From Microcella alkaliphila (GTDB lineage: Bacteria > Actinomycetota > Actinomycetes > Actinomycetales > Microbacteriaceae): 64,000 bases of DNA. The notes beneath the pieces are model-generated. The model was not told where the DNA came from. It did not search any database and saw only the letters and a list, made by a program, of their open reading frames with translations. Position numbers and translations under genes: made by a program. Below, one piece after another: positions 27,157 through 35,037 of this stretch (position 1 is its first letter; each line of letters begins with the position of its first letter). The stretch covers positions 1,922,001 through 1,986,000 of the forward strand of contig NZ_AP017315.1 in the NCBI RefSeq assembly GCF_002355395.1, given 5' to 3'.

Positions 27157-27196
27157 GGTTATCTGGTTAGTTAGTCATGTAACTAACCGCATAACC
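27157..27196. promoter_or_regulatory. GntR/YtrA-type operator overlapping promoter
   Basis: A long inverted repeat, GGTTAT..TGGTTAGTTA and TAACTAACC..ATAACC, spans 40 bases and ends 14 bases before the GntR gene. A -35-like TTGACG lies at 27144-27149 and a -10-like TAGTTA at 27168, inside the repeat. Binding of the encoded regulator would block its own promoter. Confidence 0.8.
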
Positions 27197-27210
27197 GAAC
27201 GGAGGCGTGC

Positions 27211-27567
27211 ATGGATGATGGGCGACCGATCTTCCTGCAGCTCGCCGAGCGCATCGAAGACGGCATCATCGACGGCACCTACCCCGACGAGGGGCAACTG
27301 CCGTCGATCAACGACTTCGCGGCGTTTCACCGCATCAACCCCGCGACGGCGCTGAAGGGCATTCAGCGGCTCGTCGACGCCGGCGTCGTGTACAAGCGAC
27401 GCGGCGTCGGCATGTTCGTCAGCGCGGGAGCGCGCGAGCGCCTGCTCGCCGCGCGGCGCGACCGCTTCGCCGTGACGCACATTTCTCCCCTGCTCACCGA
27501 AGCCCGCACGCTCGGGCTGACGACGGCAGAACTCATCGACCTGATCAGAAAGGACACCCCCTCATGA
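27211..27567 (+). CDS. GntR-family transcriptional regulator, YtrA subfamily
   Basis: The 118-residue protein is an N-terminal winged helix (IFLQLAERIEDGIIDGTYPD, LPSINDFAAFHRINPATALK, VVYKRRGVGMFVSAGAR) with only a short C-terminal dimerisation helix pair, as in YtrA. YtrA-type repressors control ABC exporters, often against cell-wall antibiotics. It is coupled to the ABC gene by ATGA and probably represses itself through the operator upstream. Confidence 0.93.
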   Translation: MDDGRPIFLQLAERIEDGIIDGTYPDEGQLPSINDFAAFHRINPATALKGIQRLVDAGVVYKRRGVGMFVSAGARERLLAARRDRFAVTHISPLLTEARTLGLTTAELIDLIRKDTPS

Positions 27568-28898
27568 CGCTCACCGTCGAGGCACGCGGCCTCACGAAGC
27601 GCTACGGAGCATTGCGCGCCGTGAACGAGGTCAGCTTCGCCATCCCCGGCGGTAGCATCGTCGGCCTGCTCGGCCGCAACGGCGCCGGAAAGACCACGCT
27701 CATGCAACTCATCACCGGCCAAGAACTCGCGACGGCGGGCGAGGTGCGGGTGCTCGGCGAGAACCCCGTCGAAAACCCGCGGGTCATGAGCACGCTGTGC
27801 TTCGTGAAGGAGGCACAGAAGTACCCCGAAGACTTCCGCGTGCGGCACGTCATGTCGGTCGCGCCGCGGTTCTTCCCGAACTGGGACGCCGAATACGCCG
27901 AGCGACTGATCGACGAATTCCGGCTCACCCGCAAGCAGCGCATCAAGAAGCTCTCACGCGGTCAGCTGTCGAGCGTTGGCATCATCGTCGGCCTCGCCTC
28001 GCGGGCACCGGTGACCATCTTCGACGAGCCGTACCTCGGGCTCGACGCGATCGCCCGGCAGAACTTCTACGACCACCTGCTCGCCGACTACAGCGACAAC
28101 CCGCGCACGATCATCCTGTCGACGCACCTGATCGACGAGGTCGCGAACCTGCTGGAACACGCGATCGTGATCGACGACGGACGCATCGTGCTCGACGCAC
28201 CGGTCGATGAGCTGCGCGCGAGCGCGGTGACGGTCAGCGGCCCGGCGAGCGCGGTCGACACCCTCCTCACCGGGCGCGAGGTGATGCACCACCAGACGCT
28301 CGGCGGGCTCGCCACCGCAACGGTCGCCGCCCTGTCGGAGGCCGAGCGTGCATCCGCCGCGGGCGAGGGCCTCGAGGTCGGCCCGGTGTCGCTGCAGCAA
28401 CTGATCATTCGCCGCTCCGGCGGCTGGACCACCGCGAACGTCGTCGCGTGGCCGCTCGGCGTGCTCGCGTTCATCCTACTCCTGAACATCGGCATTGGCA
28501 TCGTCATCGAGCAAGCCACGCAGAGCGCCGCCGACTCCGGCGGCGAGGCCGATGTCACGATCACGGTCAGCGGCGGGGTGGCGTTCGTCTACATCTACAT
28601 GCTCGTCATCGCCGTGCAGTCGGTAAACATGTCCTTCTCGATCGCGCTGGGCTGGGGCGCGACCCGCCGCGACTTCGCGCTCGGCACGCTCGCGTTTTTC
28701 GGGATCATGTCGCTCAGTTACGGGTTGCTCATCGCCGCCATGGCCGTCGTAGAACGCGTGACAGGCGGCTGGGGGCGCAGATTGCAGTTCTTCGTCGACG
28801 CGGGAGTGCTCGGCACGGCGCTGTGGAGTCTCGTGATCACGGCGCTAGCGACACTCACGCTGTACCTCGTGCTGCGGTGGGCAACGCCCCGCGACTGA
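27564..28898 (+). CDS. ABC transporter: ATPase fused to a shortened permease
   Basis: Residues 1-290 are a complete YtrB-like ATPase: GLLGRNGAGKTTLMQL (Walker A), LSRGQLSSVGIIVGL (signature) and VTIFDEPYLGLDA (Walker B), ending in LQQLIIRRSGG as separate ATPases do. Without a stop, the frame continues into about 150 residues with four membrane helices (WPLGVLAFILLLNIGIGIVI onwards, including SIALGWGATRRDFALGTLAF). That part resembles the usual separate permease but is shorter than the typical 240-270 residues. A deletion that fused two genes is the simplest reading. Confidence 0.8.
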   Translation: MTLTVEARGLTKRYGALRAVNEVSFAIPGGSIVGLLGRNGAGKTTLMQLITGQELATAGEVRVLGENPVENPRVMSTLCFVKEAQKYPEDFRVRHVMSVAPRFFPNWDAEYAERLIDEFRLTRKQRIKKLSRGQLSSVGIIVGLASRAPVTIFDEPYLGLDAIARQNFYDHLLADYSDNPRTIILSTHLIDEVANLLEHAIVIDDGRIVLDAPVDELRASAVTVSGPASAVDTLLTGREVMHHQTLGGLATATVAALSEAERASAAGEGLEVGPVSLQQLIIRRSGGWTTANVVAWPLGVLAFILLLNIGIGIVIEQATQSAADSGGEADVTITVSGGVAFVYIYMLVIAVQSVNMSFSIALGWGATRRDFALGTLAFFGIMSLSYGLLIAAMAVVERVTGGWGRRLQFFVDAGVLGTALWSLVITALATLTLYLVLRWATPRD

Positions 28899-28914
28899 GC
28901 GGCTCAGGGCACCG

Positions 28915-30438
28915 TCACTCGCGGTGGTCGGCGAGCGTGATCATGCCGACCACCGCGAGTTCGCGCATGCGCGGCAGAACCTCGGCGGCCAGAGCTCCGG
29001 CGTCGACATCGAGCAGGTCAGCAACCGCGGCGACGATGACGCCCATGGGCAGTTCGCCGTCGCAGGCACCCACCACGGCACCGAGGCCTGTGTCCAGGTC
29101 GACCACGCGACCGAGCCCCGTGCCCTGCACAAGGCGCATGACGGTCGGATGCTCGGCCCCCGGCCAGAAGTGGCGCTCTTCCGTGACGTCCGGGGCGACG
29201 GTCGCGTGCATCCGAGCGAATGCGACATCGTCGAGCGCAGCGATCTGATCGTGCGCCGCGAAGCCGGCAGCGATGGCGTCGCCGAGTCCGGAGGTGCCGG
29301 ACGGTGCCGCCGTCGCGACCCGCTCGAATCGACGCAGCCTCGGTGCCGAGGTGTTGGCTGGGCGGCGCAACGTCAGGTATCCGAAGCCGACGTGGGTCAC
29401 GCCCCGGGCGGCGAAGTCGTCGAGCCACGCCTCGGCGAGCGCCTCGAAGGTCTCGCTCGCGGTGCGCACTCCCCCATCGCGCAGCCACGTCTCTGCGTAC
29501 TCGGCCGCGTCTTGCCTATCGCGTTCGATTACCCAGGCGTCGAGGCCCGCCGCCTCAACCCAGGCACGCACGCGGTCGAGCCCGTCGGTGCCGGCGGGGT
29601 ACTCCCAGTTGCCGAGAAGGTGGGCGGTTCCGCCCGGCTCGAGGTGGTCGGGCAGTGCGCGAACGAGCTCCTCGACGATGCCGTCGCCCACGCGACCGCC
29701 GTCGCGATACTCCAGCACGTCGACGCCGCGCTCTCGCGGGGTGATGACGAAGGGCGGGTTCGAGACGATCCGGTCGAATCGTTCGCCGGCCACGGGGGTG
29801 AGCATGTCACCGTGCCGCAACTCGACGTTGTCGACGCCGCTGAGTTCCAGGGTCAGCGCGGCCAGGCGCAGAGCCCGGTCGCTGAGGTCGGTCGCGACGA
29901 CGCTCGCGGCGCTGCGGCGTGCGTGAAGGGCCTGCACACCGCTCCCGGTGCCGAGGTCGAGTACGCGCCGCGCGGGTGAGGTGGGCACGAGACCCGCGAG
30001 GGTCAGCGACGCACCACCGACGCCGAGCACATGATCGGCGCTGAGCGGCCCGCGGCGCACCATCTCGCCGTGATCCGACACGACCCACCAGTTGACGACG
30101 CCGGTGGCATCCACGGCCGAGTACGGTCGGACCTCGACGAGCGCGCGGCCGTCAGGGCCGAGTAGTCCGCGAGCGCGCAGCCCGGCGGCACCGGTACGCG
30201 GGAGGGCACGGTCGATCTGAGCGCTGTCGAGCGCGTCCCCCAGCAGGAACAGTCGCGCCAACACGGCGGCAGGATGCTCGCGGCCAGCGAGTGCCCGCCG
30301 CGCCGGCACCGGATTGTCGCGGGCGAGCGCCGCGTCAGCGACGGGACCCCACAGACCCTGCAGGCGGTCGACCGTGAAGTCGGCGTCGAGGAGGTCGGCC
30401 CGGAGCTCGGAGGTGTGCACCGAGCAAGTCAAACGCAT
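28915..30438 (-). CDS. SAM-dependent N6-adenine/glutamine-type methyltransferase (MTS domain)
   Basis: The 507-residue protein has an N-terminal DUF7059-like domain (about 1-140), a Rossmann methyltransferase core with LDLGTGSGVQALHA (about 157-170) and the catalytic NPPFVI motif (about 222-227), and a long C-terminal extension. NPPF/Y enzymes methylate exocyclic or amide nitrogens, for instance in rRNA or release factors. The substrate is not known for this actinobacterial group. Confidence 0.85.
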   Translation of the reverse strand: MRLTCSVHTSELRADLLDADFTVDRLQGLWGPVADAALARDNPVPARRALAGREHPAAVLARLFLLGDALDSAQIDRALPRTGAAGLRARGLLGPDGRALVEVRPYSAVDATGVVNWWVVSDHGEMVRRGPLSADHVLGVGGASLTLAGLVPTSPARRVLDLGTGSGVQALHARRSAASVVATDLSDRALRLAALTLELSGVDNVELRHGDMLTPVAGERFDRIVSNPPFVITPRERGVDVLEYRDGGRVGDGIVEELVRALPDHLEPGGTAHLLGNWEYPAGTDGLDRVRAWVEAAGLDAWVIERDRQDAAEYAETWLRDGGVRTASETFEALAEAWLDDFAARGVTHVGFGYLTLRRPANTSAPRLRRFERVATAAPSGTSGLGDAIAAGFAAHDQIAALDDVAFARMHATVAPDVTEERHFWPGAEHPTVMRLVQGTGLGRVVDLDTGLGAVVGACDGELPMGVIVAAVADLLDVDAGALAAEVLPRMRELAVVGMITLADHRE

Positions 30439-30512
30439 GCGGACCGTTTCGAGAATTCTGGGTATTCCGGGAATAGGCCGGGAGCTTGAGGCGCTATCGT
30501 TCCGTGTGCTTC

Positions 30513-30524
30513 ATGCGTACGCAT
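30513..30524. promoter_or_regulatory. Perfect 12-bp palindrome upstream of yceI gene
   Basis: ATGCGTACGCAT lies 60 bases before the YceI start and is followed at once by the AT-rich ATAAAT, a possible -10. Its position suits an operator. No regulator gene is adjacent. Confidence 0.35.
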
Positions 30525-30584
30525 ATAAATGCGCGTCGCCAGAGCCCGCTTCACACCGTGACCACCTGACGAAGGAGACTCCGC

Positions 30585-31151
30585 ATGACCATCACCGCCG
30601 ACATGATCCCCGGGTACCGCACCGGCACGTGGAAGGTTGACCACGCCCACGCCGAGATCGGCTTCTCGGTTCGCCACCTCGCCATCAGCAAGGTGCGCGG
30701 AAAGTTTGAACGCTTCGACGCCACCGTGATCGCCGCCGAGAACCCCGCCGAGTCGAGTGCCCACGTCACGATCGACGTGACGAGCATCAACACCGGCAAC
30801 GAGACGCGCGACGCCCACCTGCGCACGAACGACTTCTTCTCGGCCAGCGAGTACCCGACGATCGAGTTCCGCTCGACCGGCGTACGCCAGGAGGGCGGCG
30901 AGGTGCTGCTCGACGGCGAGCTCACCCTGAAGGGTGTCACCAAGCCGATCACCCTGCGTGGCGAATTTGGCGGCATCGCGACCGACCCGACCGGTGCCGT
31001 CAAGGCGGCCGCCAGCGGAACGACCGTGATCAACCGCACCGACTTCGGCGTGACCTGGAACGCCCCGCTCGAGACCGGCGGCATGCTGCTCGGCGAGGAC
31101 GTCACCCTCATCATCGAAGCCCAGTTCGAGCTGCAGCAGGACGCGGCGTAG
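30585..31151 (+). CDS. YceI-family lipocalin-like protein
   Basis: The 188-residue protein is a YceI domain without signal peptide: WKVDHAHAEIGFSVRHLAIS, KFERFDATV, NDFFSASEYPTIEFRST and LTLKGVTKPITLRGEF. YceI proteins form a barrel that binds polyisoprenoid or other lipids. A strong site AAGGAG precedes the ATG, and a terminator follows at 31181. Confidence 0.93.
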   Translation: MTITADMIPGYRTGTWKVDHAHAEIGFSVRHLAISKVRGKFERFDATVIAAENPAESSAHVTIDVTSINTGNETRDAHLRTNDFFSASEYPTIEFRSTGVRQEGGEVLLDGELTLKGVTKPITLRGEFGGIATDPTGAVKAAASGTTVINRTDFGVTWNAPLETGGMLLGEDVTLIIEAQFELQQDAA

Positions 31152-31180
31152 CGACCTGCGCCGCCCACGCGGCGAACACA

Positions 31181-31213
31181 GGGGGTGGTGGCCGGCTGGC
31201 CGCCACCCCCTTT
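31181..31213 (+). terminator. Rho-independent terminator after yceI gene
   Basis: GGGGGTGG-TGGCC pairs with GGCCGCCACCCCC around a short loop and ends in TTT, 30 bases after the YceI stop codon. Confidence 0.8.
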
Positions 31214-31280
31214 CGTGCGCCGATAGCGATCGTCGCATCCAGCGGCGCGCATCCTCTCGGAACACTCACGTAGCCTGGAG

Positions 31281-31784
31281 ATGATGCGTCCCCTCACCGA
31301 AGACCAGATTCGCGCGAGTTTCGTCAATGCCCCCGCGGCCGAGCTGCAGCGTATGGAGATTCCTGGCCTGCACGAGACCGTGTGGGAGGAGCGCGAATTT
31401 CTCGGCTGGCGCGACCCGCAGGGCTCGCTGCGCGGCTACCTCGTCACCTGGGTCGACGACGAGCCGGTGGGGGTCATGGTGCGCGCCGCCTCCGGCGGTC
31501 TGCGACCCGGCATTGGCGCGATGTGTTCGCTCTGCCACACCCCGCAGCCCGCGACGCAGGTGCTGATGTTCAGCGCGGCTCGCGGTGGCGCGGCCGGCCG
31601 CGACGGCAACTCGATCGGCACCTACATCTGCGCCGATCTCGCGTGCCCCATCATGATTCGCATCTTCCCCGGGCAGAGCGAGATGCTGCTGCGGCGCGAC
31701 GAGTTGGTTGCGCGGCGCAGTGCGGGGCTCAGCGAACGGGTGCGCGCCTTCACCGCACGCATTCTGGAGACCGCAGAACGCTAG
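31281..31784 (+). CDS. FBP-domain (EF-G-binding/FusB-like zinc) protein
   Basis: The 167-residue protein has a C-terminal treble-clef zinc site as in FusB/FBP proteins: CSLCHTP (about 94-100) paired with YICADLACPI (about 129-138). FusB binds elongation factor G and frees it from fusidic-acid-stalled ribosomes; the actinobacterial FBP proteins are less studied. Its stop overlaps the convergent small membrane gene by 4 bases. Confidence 0.85.
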   Translation: MMRPLTEDQIRASFVNAPAAELQRMEIPGLHETVWEEREFLGWRDPQGSLRGYLVTWVDDEPVGVMVRAASGGLRPGIGAMCSLCHTPQPATQVLMFSAARGGAAGRDGNSIGTYICADLACPIMIRIFPGQSEMLLRRDELVARRSAGLSERVRAFTARILETAER

Positions 31785-31954
31785 TCGCGGCGCCCGAGGA
31801 TCGTGATCGGGATCATGAGCGAGAACGTCACCGCGAGGATCCCTGCGAAGAAGAGGAACGGGGCGTACACCTCCGGCACCTCGAACGAGTACGCGAACAT
31901 CGGGAACGAGGCGAGGAACAACGCGATGGCGGCGATGGCGGGCAGGATCTTCAT
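31781..31954 (-). CDS. Small two-helix membrane protein
   Basis: From ATG 31954, preceded by GGGGGG, the protein has 57 residues and two hydrophobic helices: ILPAIAAIALFLASFPMFAY and PFLFFAGILAVTFSLMIPI, ending ILGRRD. No family recognised. The clear site and membrane pattern support a real gene. Confidence 0.65.
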   Translation of the reverse strand: MKILPAIAAIALFLASFPMFAYSFEVPEVYAPFLFFAGILAVTFSLMIPITILGRRD

Positions 31955-32006
31955 GGTGCCCCCCATTCTGCCAGGTTCTCGCTGGGAACGGGGCACACTG
32001 GAGGGC

Positions 32007-32498
32007 ATGACCGTACTCTCGCGCATTCGCACCGCCGGCTGGGGTGCGCTCGTCGCCGTGATCGAGGATGCTCGGGTCGACTTTACGACCACAGACGCGG
32101 GCATCGTGGTCACCCCGGAGGGCGCCGCCGACGCGGGGCTCGTGTTCTACCCGGGGGCACGCGTCGACCCCTACGCGTACGTGCCGATCATGGCCGAGGT
32201 CGCCGCCGACGGCGGGATCGACGGCCTCTTCCTGCTCGGCAGCTACTGCGCGAACGACCTGAGCGCAGCACCCCTCACGGCGGTGAGCGTGGAGGGCGCG
32301 AACGACGGGCTGAGCACGCCCGCGCAGATCGATGCGGCCACCGAACTGTTGCCGGCGTCGGTGACGCGGGTGAGCATCCCGGGGGCGAACCACGCGAGCT
32401 TCGGCGACTACGGCGCACAGAGCGGCGATGGGCCGCTCGAGGTCGACCGGGCCGAGGTGCGCGCGGCGGTCGCCGAGGCCGCACTGCTGCTGCCGTAG
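32007..32498 (+). CDS. Alpha/beta-hydrolase-like protein lacking the nucleophile segment
   Basis: From ATG 32007 (after GGAGGGC) the protein has 163 residues. It matches a family of actinobacterial alpha/beta hydrolases at both ends: LVFYPGARVDPYAYVPIMAE, then GLFLLGSYCANDLS, the acid-loop ANDGLSTP and the histidine loop PGANHASFGDYG. Between VAADGG and IDGLFLL, the about 50-60 residues with the G-H-S-x-G-G nucleophile elbow are missing, in frame. The remaining acid and His cannot hydrolyse esters alone. An internal in-frame deletion seems likely. Confidence 0.7.
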   Translation: MTVLSRIRTAGWGALVAVIEDARVDFTTTDAGIVVTPEGAADAGLVFYPGARVDPYAYVPIMAEVAADGGIDGLFLLGSYCANDLSAAPLTAVSVEGANDGLSTPAQIDAATELLPASVTRVSIPGANHASFGDYGAQSGDGPLEVDRAEVRAAVAEAALLLP

Positions 32499-32578
32499 GC
32501 GCGCGAGAATCCCAGCACGCACCGAGCGCCACGGCCTACAATCGGCGTCGCAGGGCGAGAGGCAAAGGCGGTGACAGC

Positions 32579-33232
32579 ATGAGCATGGAGCACCCTTCGG
32601 TCAACGCGCCGACGTGGTCGTTCTGGCGCTTGTTCAGCATGCTCAGCCTCGTTGGTTCGGCCGGCTGGACGCTGAGCCGCCCGCTCGTCATCGCCGACAA
32701 TCCCGAGCAGATGCGCGAGCTGTACCTGATCATCGCCTCGACGGTCGGCGGCGGCGCGATCGTCGTCGTCGGCGCGCTGCTCGCCGGCGGCGTGCGCATG
32801 GGTATTGCGGAGGCGAGCCGGCTGGCGGCCGCGCCGTCGGCGATTCGCGCCGCCACCGCATCCTTCACCCCGACGCGCATCGGGATGCGCGCACTGGCGC
32901 TGCGCTACAACCTGCGGCCGCAGCGCGTGTTCTTCCTCTCGTGGGCGCTCGTCGAGGTCGACGAGTCGGGTGTGAGCATCCGGCGCGCGAACGAGGAGGC
33001 CGACGTCGTGCTGCACATCCCCGCCTCCCGCATCACGAACGTGCGTTTGGGCGCCATGACCGACAGCCTCATTCGCGTTCCGACGCTGAACGTCGAGGTG
33101 GGCCCGTCTGACGAGTCGGCGGTCGTGCCCATCGCGCTGCTCGCCGGGCCGACGAAGGCGCTGCCGCTGATCGAGCGCGAGCTCTTCGTCGCCGAAGCGC
33201 GGCGCCTGCTCGGGCTCGGGGTTGCCCCGTAG
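32579..33232 (+). CDS. Hypothetical membrane protein with C-terminal beta-rich domain
   Basis: The 217-residue protein has two N-terminal membrane helices (FWRLFSMLSLVGSAGWTLS, LIIASTVGGGAIVVVGALLA) and a soluble C-terminal part (about 100-217) with VFFLSWALVEVDESGVSIRR and ITNVRLGAMTDSLI, which reads like a PH-type beta domain. No family is assigned with confidence. Start at ATG 32579 follows a weak site. Confidence 0.6.
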   Translation: MSMEHPSVNAPTWSFWRLFSMLSLVGSAGWTLSRPLVIADNPEQMRELYLIIASTVGGGAIVVVGALLAGGVRMGIAEASRLAAAPSAIRAATASFTPTRIGMRALALRYNLRPQRVFFLSWALVEVDESGVSIRRANEEADVVLHIPASRITNVRLGAMTDSLIRVPTLNVEVGPSDESAVVPIALLAGPTKALPLIERELFVAEARRLLGLGVAP

Positions 33233-33342
33233 TCGACGAAACCGCCTCGTCTTCCCCCCTTTCGCGTCGCAAACACCGAAAGACCCTGGCCGAACTCAGG
33301 CGCACCCGCCACACTGGGGACTCGACCGAGGAGGGGGGCCGC

Positions 33343-33990
33343 GTGCTAACGACGCGTGTGGGCGAAGTGGTGCGGTGGGACAACGACCGCGGCTTCGGCT
33401 TCATCGCGCCCGACGACGGCGGCTCCAATGTCTTCGTCCACGTCTCCGACCTCGCGCCCGGCTCGCCGCGGCCGCACGTCGGCGACCGCGTCGACTACGC
33501 GCTCGAACGCGACGATCGCGGCCGGATGCACGCGGCGCGGGTCGCCGTGCACGGCGCGGTCGACGAGAGGGTCGCGCCCGTTCGGCGCCGCCCGCAACGC
33601 TGGAGCGTCATCGAGATGCTGGCGGTGCTGGGTTTTGCCGTCATGCTCGCGACCGGGGTGCTGCTGTACGACATGAGCATCGCCATTCCGCTCGTCGTCG
33701 GCCTCGTCTCGCTGGTCACCGCCTTCGCCTACGCCGACGACAAGCGGCGCGCCGAGGAGGGCCGCTGGCGCACCTCCGAGAGCTCGCTGCTGTTGCTCTG
33801 CCTGCTCGGCGGCTGGCCCGGCGCGATCGCCGCCATGCGGTGGTACCGGCACAAGACGACGAAGGCGAGTTTCGTCGGCGCCTTCTGGGTGACCGTGTTC
33901 GTCACCCTCATCGCCTTCACCCTGATCGCCTTCCCCGCTGCGCGCGAGGCGGTCATCACCTCGCTTGAGCTGATGTCGGGCGGGGCTTAG
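33343..33990 (+). CDS. Cold-shock domain fused to DUF1294 membrane protein
   Basis: The 215-residue protein starts at GTG 33343. Residues 1-70 are a cold-shock domain (RGFGFIAPDDGGSNVFVHVS, the RNP motifs intact). Residues 85-215 form a DUF1294 membrane domain with about four helices and the LLLLCLLGGWPGAIAAMRWY and RHKTTKASF motifs. This fusion is known in several bacteria but its role is not; an RNA-binding head on a membrane anchor is suggested. It overlaps the convergent reductase gene by 4 bases. Confidence 0.88.
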   Translation: MLTTRVGEVVRWDNDRGFGFIAPDDGGSNVFVHVSDLAPGSPRPHVGDRVDYALERDDRGRMHAARVAVHGAVDERVAPVRRRPQRWSVIEMLAVLGFAVMLATGVLLYDMSIAIPLVVGLVSLVTAFAYADDKRRAEEGRWRTSESSLLLLCLLGGWPGAIAAMRWYRHKTTKASFVGAFWVTVFVTLIAFTLIAFPAAREAVITSLELMSGGA

Positions 33991-35018
33991 CGCCCACCCC
34001 CGAGGCCGCGCGAACGCTGCTCGATGCCCAGCTCGCCGTACGGGTAGTCGGGCGCGTGCACGGCGCTTACTGTGTCGAGCCGCGCGCGCTGATCGGCGCT
34101 CAGGGTGACGGATGCCGCCGCCATGTTGGCCTCCAGCTGTCCGACCGTGCGGGCGCCGAGAATCACCGAGGTGACGGTGGGCCGGTCGACGAGCCACGCG
34201 AGCGCCACCTGCGCGGGGCTCGCGTCGACCTCGGCGGCGACGGCGGTGAGCGCGTCGAGAACGGCCCACGTGCGGTCGCTGCCCGCCTTCCGGTCGTAGG
34301 CCTCCATGCCGCGGTCGGGGTTCTCGCCGAGTCGGGTCGCACCGCTCGGGCGCGCGTCTTTCGTGTACTTGCCGGTCAGCCAGCCGCCGGCGAGCGGGCC
34401 CCACGGCAGCAGCCCCACGTCGTAGCGCTCTGCCGCTGGCACGACCTCGAACTCGAGCTCGCGGGCCAGCAGGTTGTACTGCGGCTGCAGGGTCACCGGC
34501 TGCGGAACACCCATCGCGCGGGCGGTGTGGACGATCTCGGCGAGCTGCCACCCCGTGAGGTTCGACCAGCCGTAGTACGCGATGTCGCCGGCCCGAATCG
34601 CGTCGTCGGCAAAGCGCAGTGTCTCCTCCACGGGCGTCAGCGGGTCCCACGCGTGGAACTGGTAGAGGTCAACGTGGTCGACGCCGAGGCGCTCGAGCGA
34701 CGCGGCGAGGGCGCGGCGCAGGTGACGGCGGCTCAGGCCGACGTCGTTGGGGCCCTGTCCCATGGGGAAGCGGCCCTTCGTGGCCACGATCATCCCATCG
34801 GCCGCGTCGGGGTTGGCGGCCAGCCACCGGCCGACGATGCGCTCACTCTCGCCCGCCGAGTACACGTCGGCTGTGTCGATGAGGGTGCCACCCGCCGCGG
34901 CGTAGGCGTCGAGAATCGCGTGGCTCGTCGCCTCGTCGCTCTCGGCCCCGAAGGTCATGGTTCCGAGGGCGAGGTCGCTGACGGCGGTGCCGCTGTGTCC
35001 GAGAAGTCGTTGGCGCAT
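33987..35018 (-). CDS. Aldo/keto reductase
   Basis: The 343-residue TIM-barrel oxidoreductase shows LIDTADVYSAGESERIVGRW (active Asp/Tyr), ATKGRFPMGQGPN (Lys), DLYQFHAWDPLTPVEE and the NADPH-binding VILGARTVGQLEANM. It reduces aldehydes or ketones with NADPH; the substrate is unknown. It is divergent from an MFS transporter 20 bases away. Confidence 0.93.
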   Translation of the reverse strand: MRQRLLGHSGTAVSDLALGTMTFGAESDEATSHAILDAYAAAGGTLIDTADVYSAGESERIVGRWLAANPDAADGMIVATKGRFPMGQGPNDVGLSRRHLRRALAASLERLGVDHVDLYQFHAWDPLTPVEETLRFADDAIRAGDIAYYGWSNLTGWQLAEIVHTARAMGVPQPVTLQPQYNLLARELEFEVVPAAERYDVGLLPWGPLAGGWLTGKYTKDARPSGATRLGENPDRGMEAYDRKAGSDRTWAVLDALTAVAAEVDASPAQVALAWLVDRPTVTSVILGARTVGQLEANMAAASVTLSADQRARLDTVSAVHAPDYPYGELGIEQRSRGLGGGR

Positions 35019-35037
35019 ACCTCGACCCTAACGACGG

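Noticed and set aside
30513..30524. Palindrome before yceI as a finding
   Set aside because: Kept only as a low-confidence feature; a 12-bp palindrome without a neighbouring regulator is weak evidence.
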